From: Paenibacillus_AA sp045062745
GTDB lineage: Bacteria > Bacillota > Bacilli > Paenibacillales > NBRC-103111
NCBI RefSeq assembly: GCF_045062745.1
Contig: NZ_JBJGED010000045.1
Span: 1-51,491 of the forward strand
Length of the DNA stretch: 51,491 nt
Direction: 5' to 3'
In this document: in pieces, positions 51,064 through 51,491 of the stretch
Layout of the letters: the number at the start of each line of letters is the position of its first letter
Position numbering within the stretch: the first letter of the stretch is position 1
Notes under the pieces: model-generated
Databases searched by the model: none
Seen by the model: only the letters and a program-made list of their open reading frames with translations
Told to the model about the DNA's origin: nothing
Translations under genes and position numbers: made by a program

Positions 51064-51491
51064 GGAGAGAGAAGGAACTGCTCCGAGCGGGAAGAGGTGG
51101 GATCCGGAGCTGTAGAGTAACAAAATTACTTTGGAGAGCAGGGTGAGGCGGGATCCGGGGCTGTAGAGTAACAAAATTACTTTGGAGAGCGGGAAGAGGT
51201 GGGTGTCGGAGCTGTAGAGTAACAAAATTACTTTGGAGAGCGGGGAGAGGTGGGATCCGGAGCTGTAGAGTAACAAAATTACTTTGGAGAGCGGGAAGAG
51301 GCGGGATTCGGTGCTGTAAACTAACAAAATTACTTTGGAGAGCGGGAAGAGGTGGGATCGGGAGCTGTAGAGTAACAAAATTACTTTGGAGAGCCGGGAA
51401 AGGTGGGATCCGGTGCTGTAGAGTAACAAAATTACTTTGGAGAGCGGGGAGAGGTGGGATCCGGAGCTGTAGAGTAACAAAATTACTTTGG
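51064..51491 (+). repeat. 51-bp-period tandem array running off the window edge
   Basis: The core AGTAACAAAATTACTTTGG recurs at 51116, 51167, 51218, 51269, 51320 (ACTAA variant), 51371, 51422 and 51473, exactly 51 bases apart. Between cores lies GAGAGCGGGGAGAGGTGGG followed by ATCCGGAGCTGTAG with small changes. Each core has an AGTAA-CAAAA-TTACT inverted repeat. Because 51 is a multiple of three, a long open frame (17-residue repeats) appears on the minus strand; it continues antisense through the preceding gene and is probably not coding. Confidence 0.9.

Noticed and set aside
50539..51480. Minus-strand open frame with 17-residue repeats
   Set aside because: The 51-bp period keeps any stop-free frame open by chance, and the frame runs antisense through the nuclease-like gene, which has its own start and ribosome-binding site.

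Overview
This 51.5-kb window looks like the chromosome of a moderately GC-rich, spore-former-type Firmicute, most likely Paenibacillaceae (Paenibacillus, Cohnella or a relative). The evidence is gene content and order. There is an hprK-lgt-ppaX-yvoF-hisZGDBH-hisF-hisIE run. There is a yvcD-trxB-glcK-rapZ-yvcK-whiA-HPr run. MsmX/UgpC is a free-standing sugar ABC ATPase, and large membrane-anchored AraC regulators sit beside sugar-binding lipoproteins. No phage, IS element or CRISPR array was recognised.

Layout. 1-735: seven tRNA genes (the first cut by the window edge) and a terminator. 0.7-5.5 kb: a LarA-family racemase (minus strand), TagO, a PucR/CdaR-type regulator and MsmX. 5.6-8.9 kb: hprK, lgt, ppaX and an acyltransferase, ending in a terminator. 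8.97-15.1 kb: a histidine operon with its own promoter and an unusual triple 8-bp repeat; hisA is missing from its usual place. 15.1-16.9 kb: 1.8 kb without genes, filled by an 86-bp-period tandem array facing an inverted, degenerate copy of the same core. 16.9-22.3 kb: an orphan sugar-binding lipoprotein, a divergent AraC-type sensor with a CcpA-like site between them, and a Gfo/Idh/MocA oxidoreductase. 22.4-30.9 kb: a divergent PRPP synthetase, YvcD-like TPR protein, TrxB, glucokinase, RapZ, YvcK, WhiA and an HPr. 31.1-35.2 kb: one 1340-residue exported protein with a duplicated N-terminal module and a PHP metallohydrolase domain. 35.3-41.2 kb: a dipeptide/oligopeptide ABC operon (DppD-F-A-B-C type). 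41.2-48.1 kb: a minus-strand sugar ABC operon (binding protein, two permeases, AraC sensor, dehydrogenase). 48.5-51.1 kb: an exported copper-amine-oxidase-N-domain protein and a small nuclease-like protein. 51.1 kb to the end: a second tandem array with a strict 51-bp period.

How the parts fit. Carbon regulation recurs: HprK, an HPr with both His15 and Ser46, glucokinase, RapZ and YvcK, a candidate cre site, and MsmX, the likely shared motor for sugar importers here that lack their own ATPase. The most unusual signals are non-coding: three tandem arrays with different periods (86, 51 and 10 bp), the triple repeat before hisZ, and overlapping alternative stems before rapZ. I found no convincing new defence or mobile system. 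Start codons were chosen from ribosome-binding sites; all functions are by sequence recognition only.
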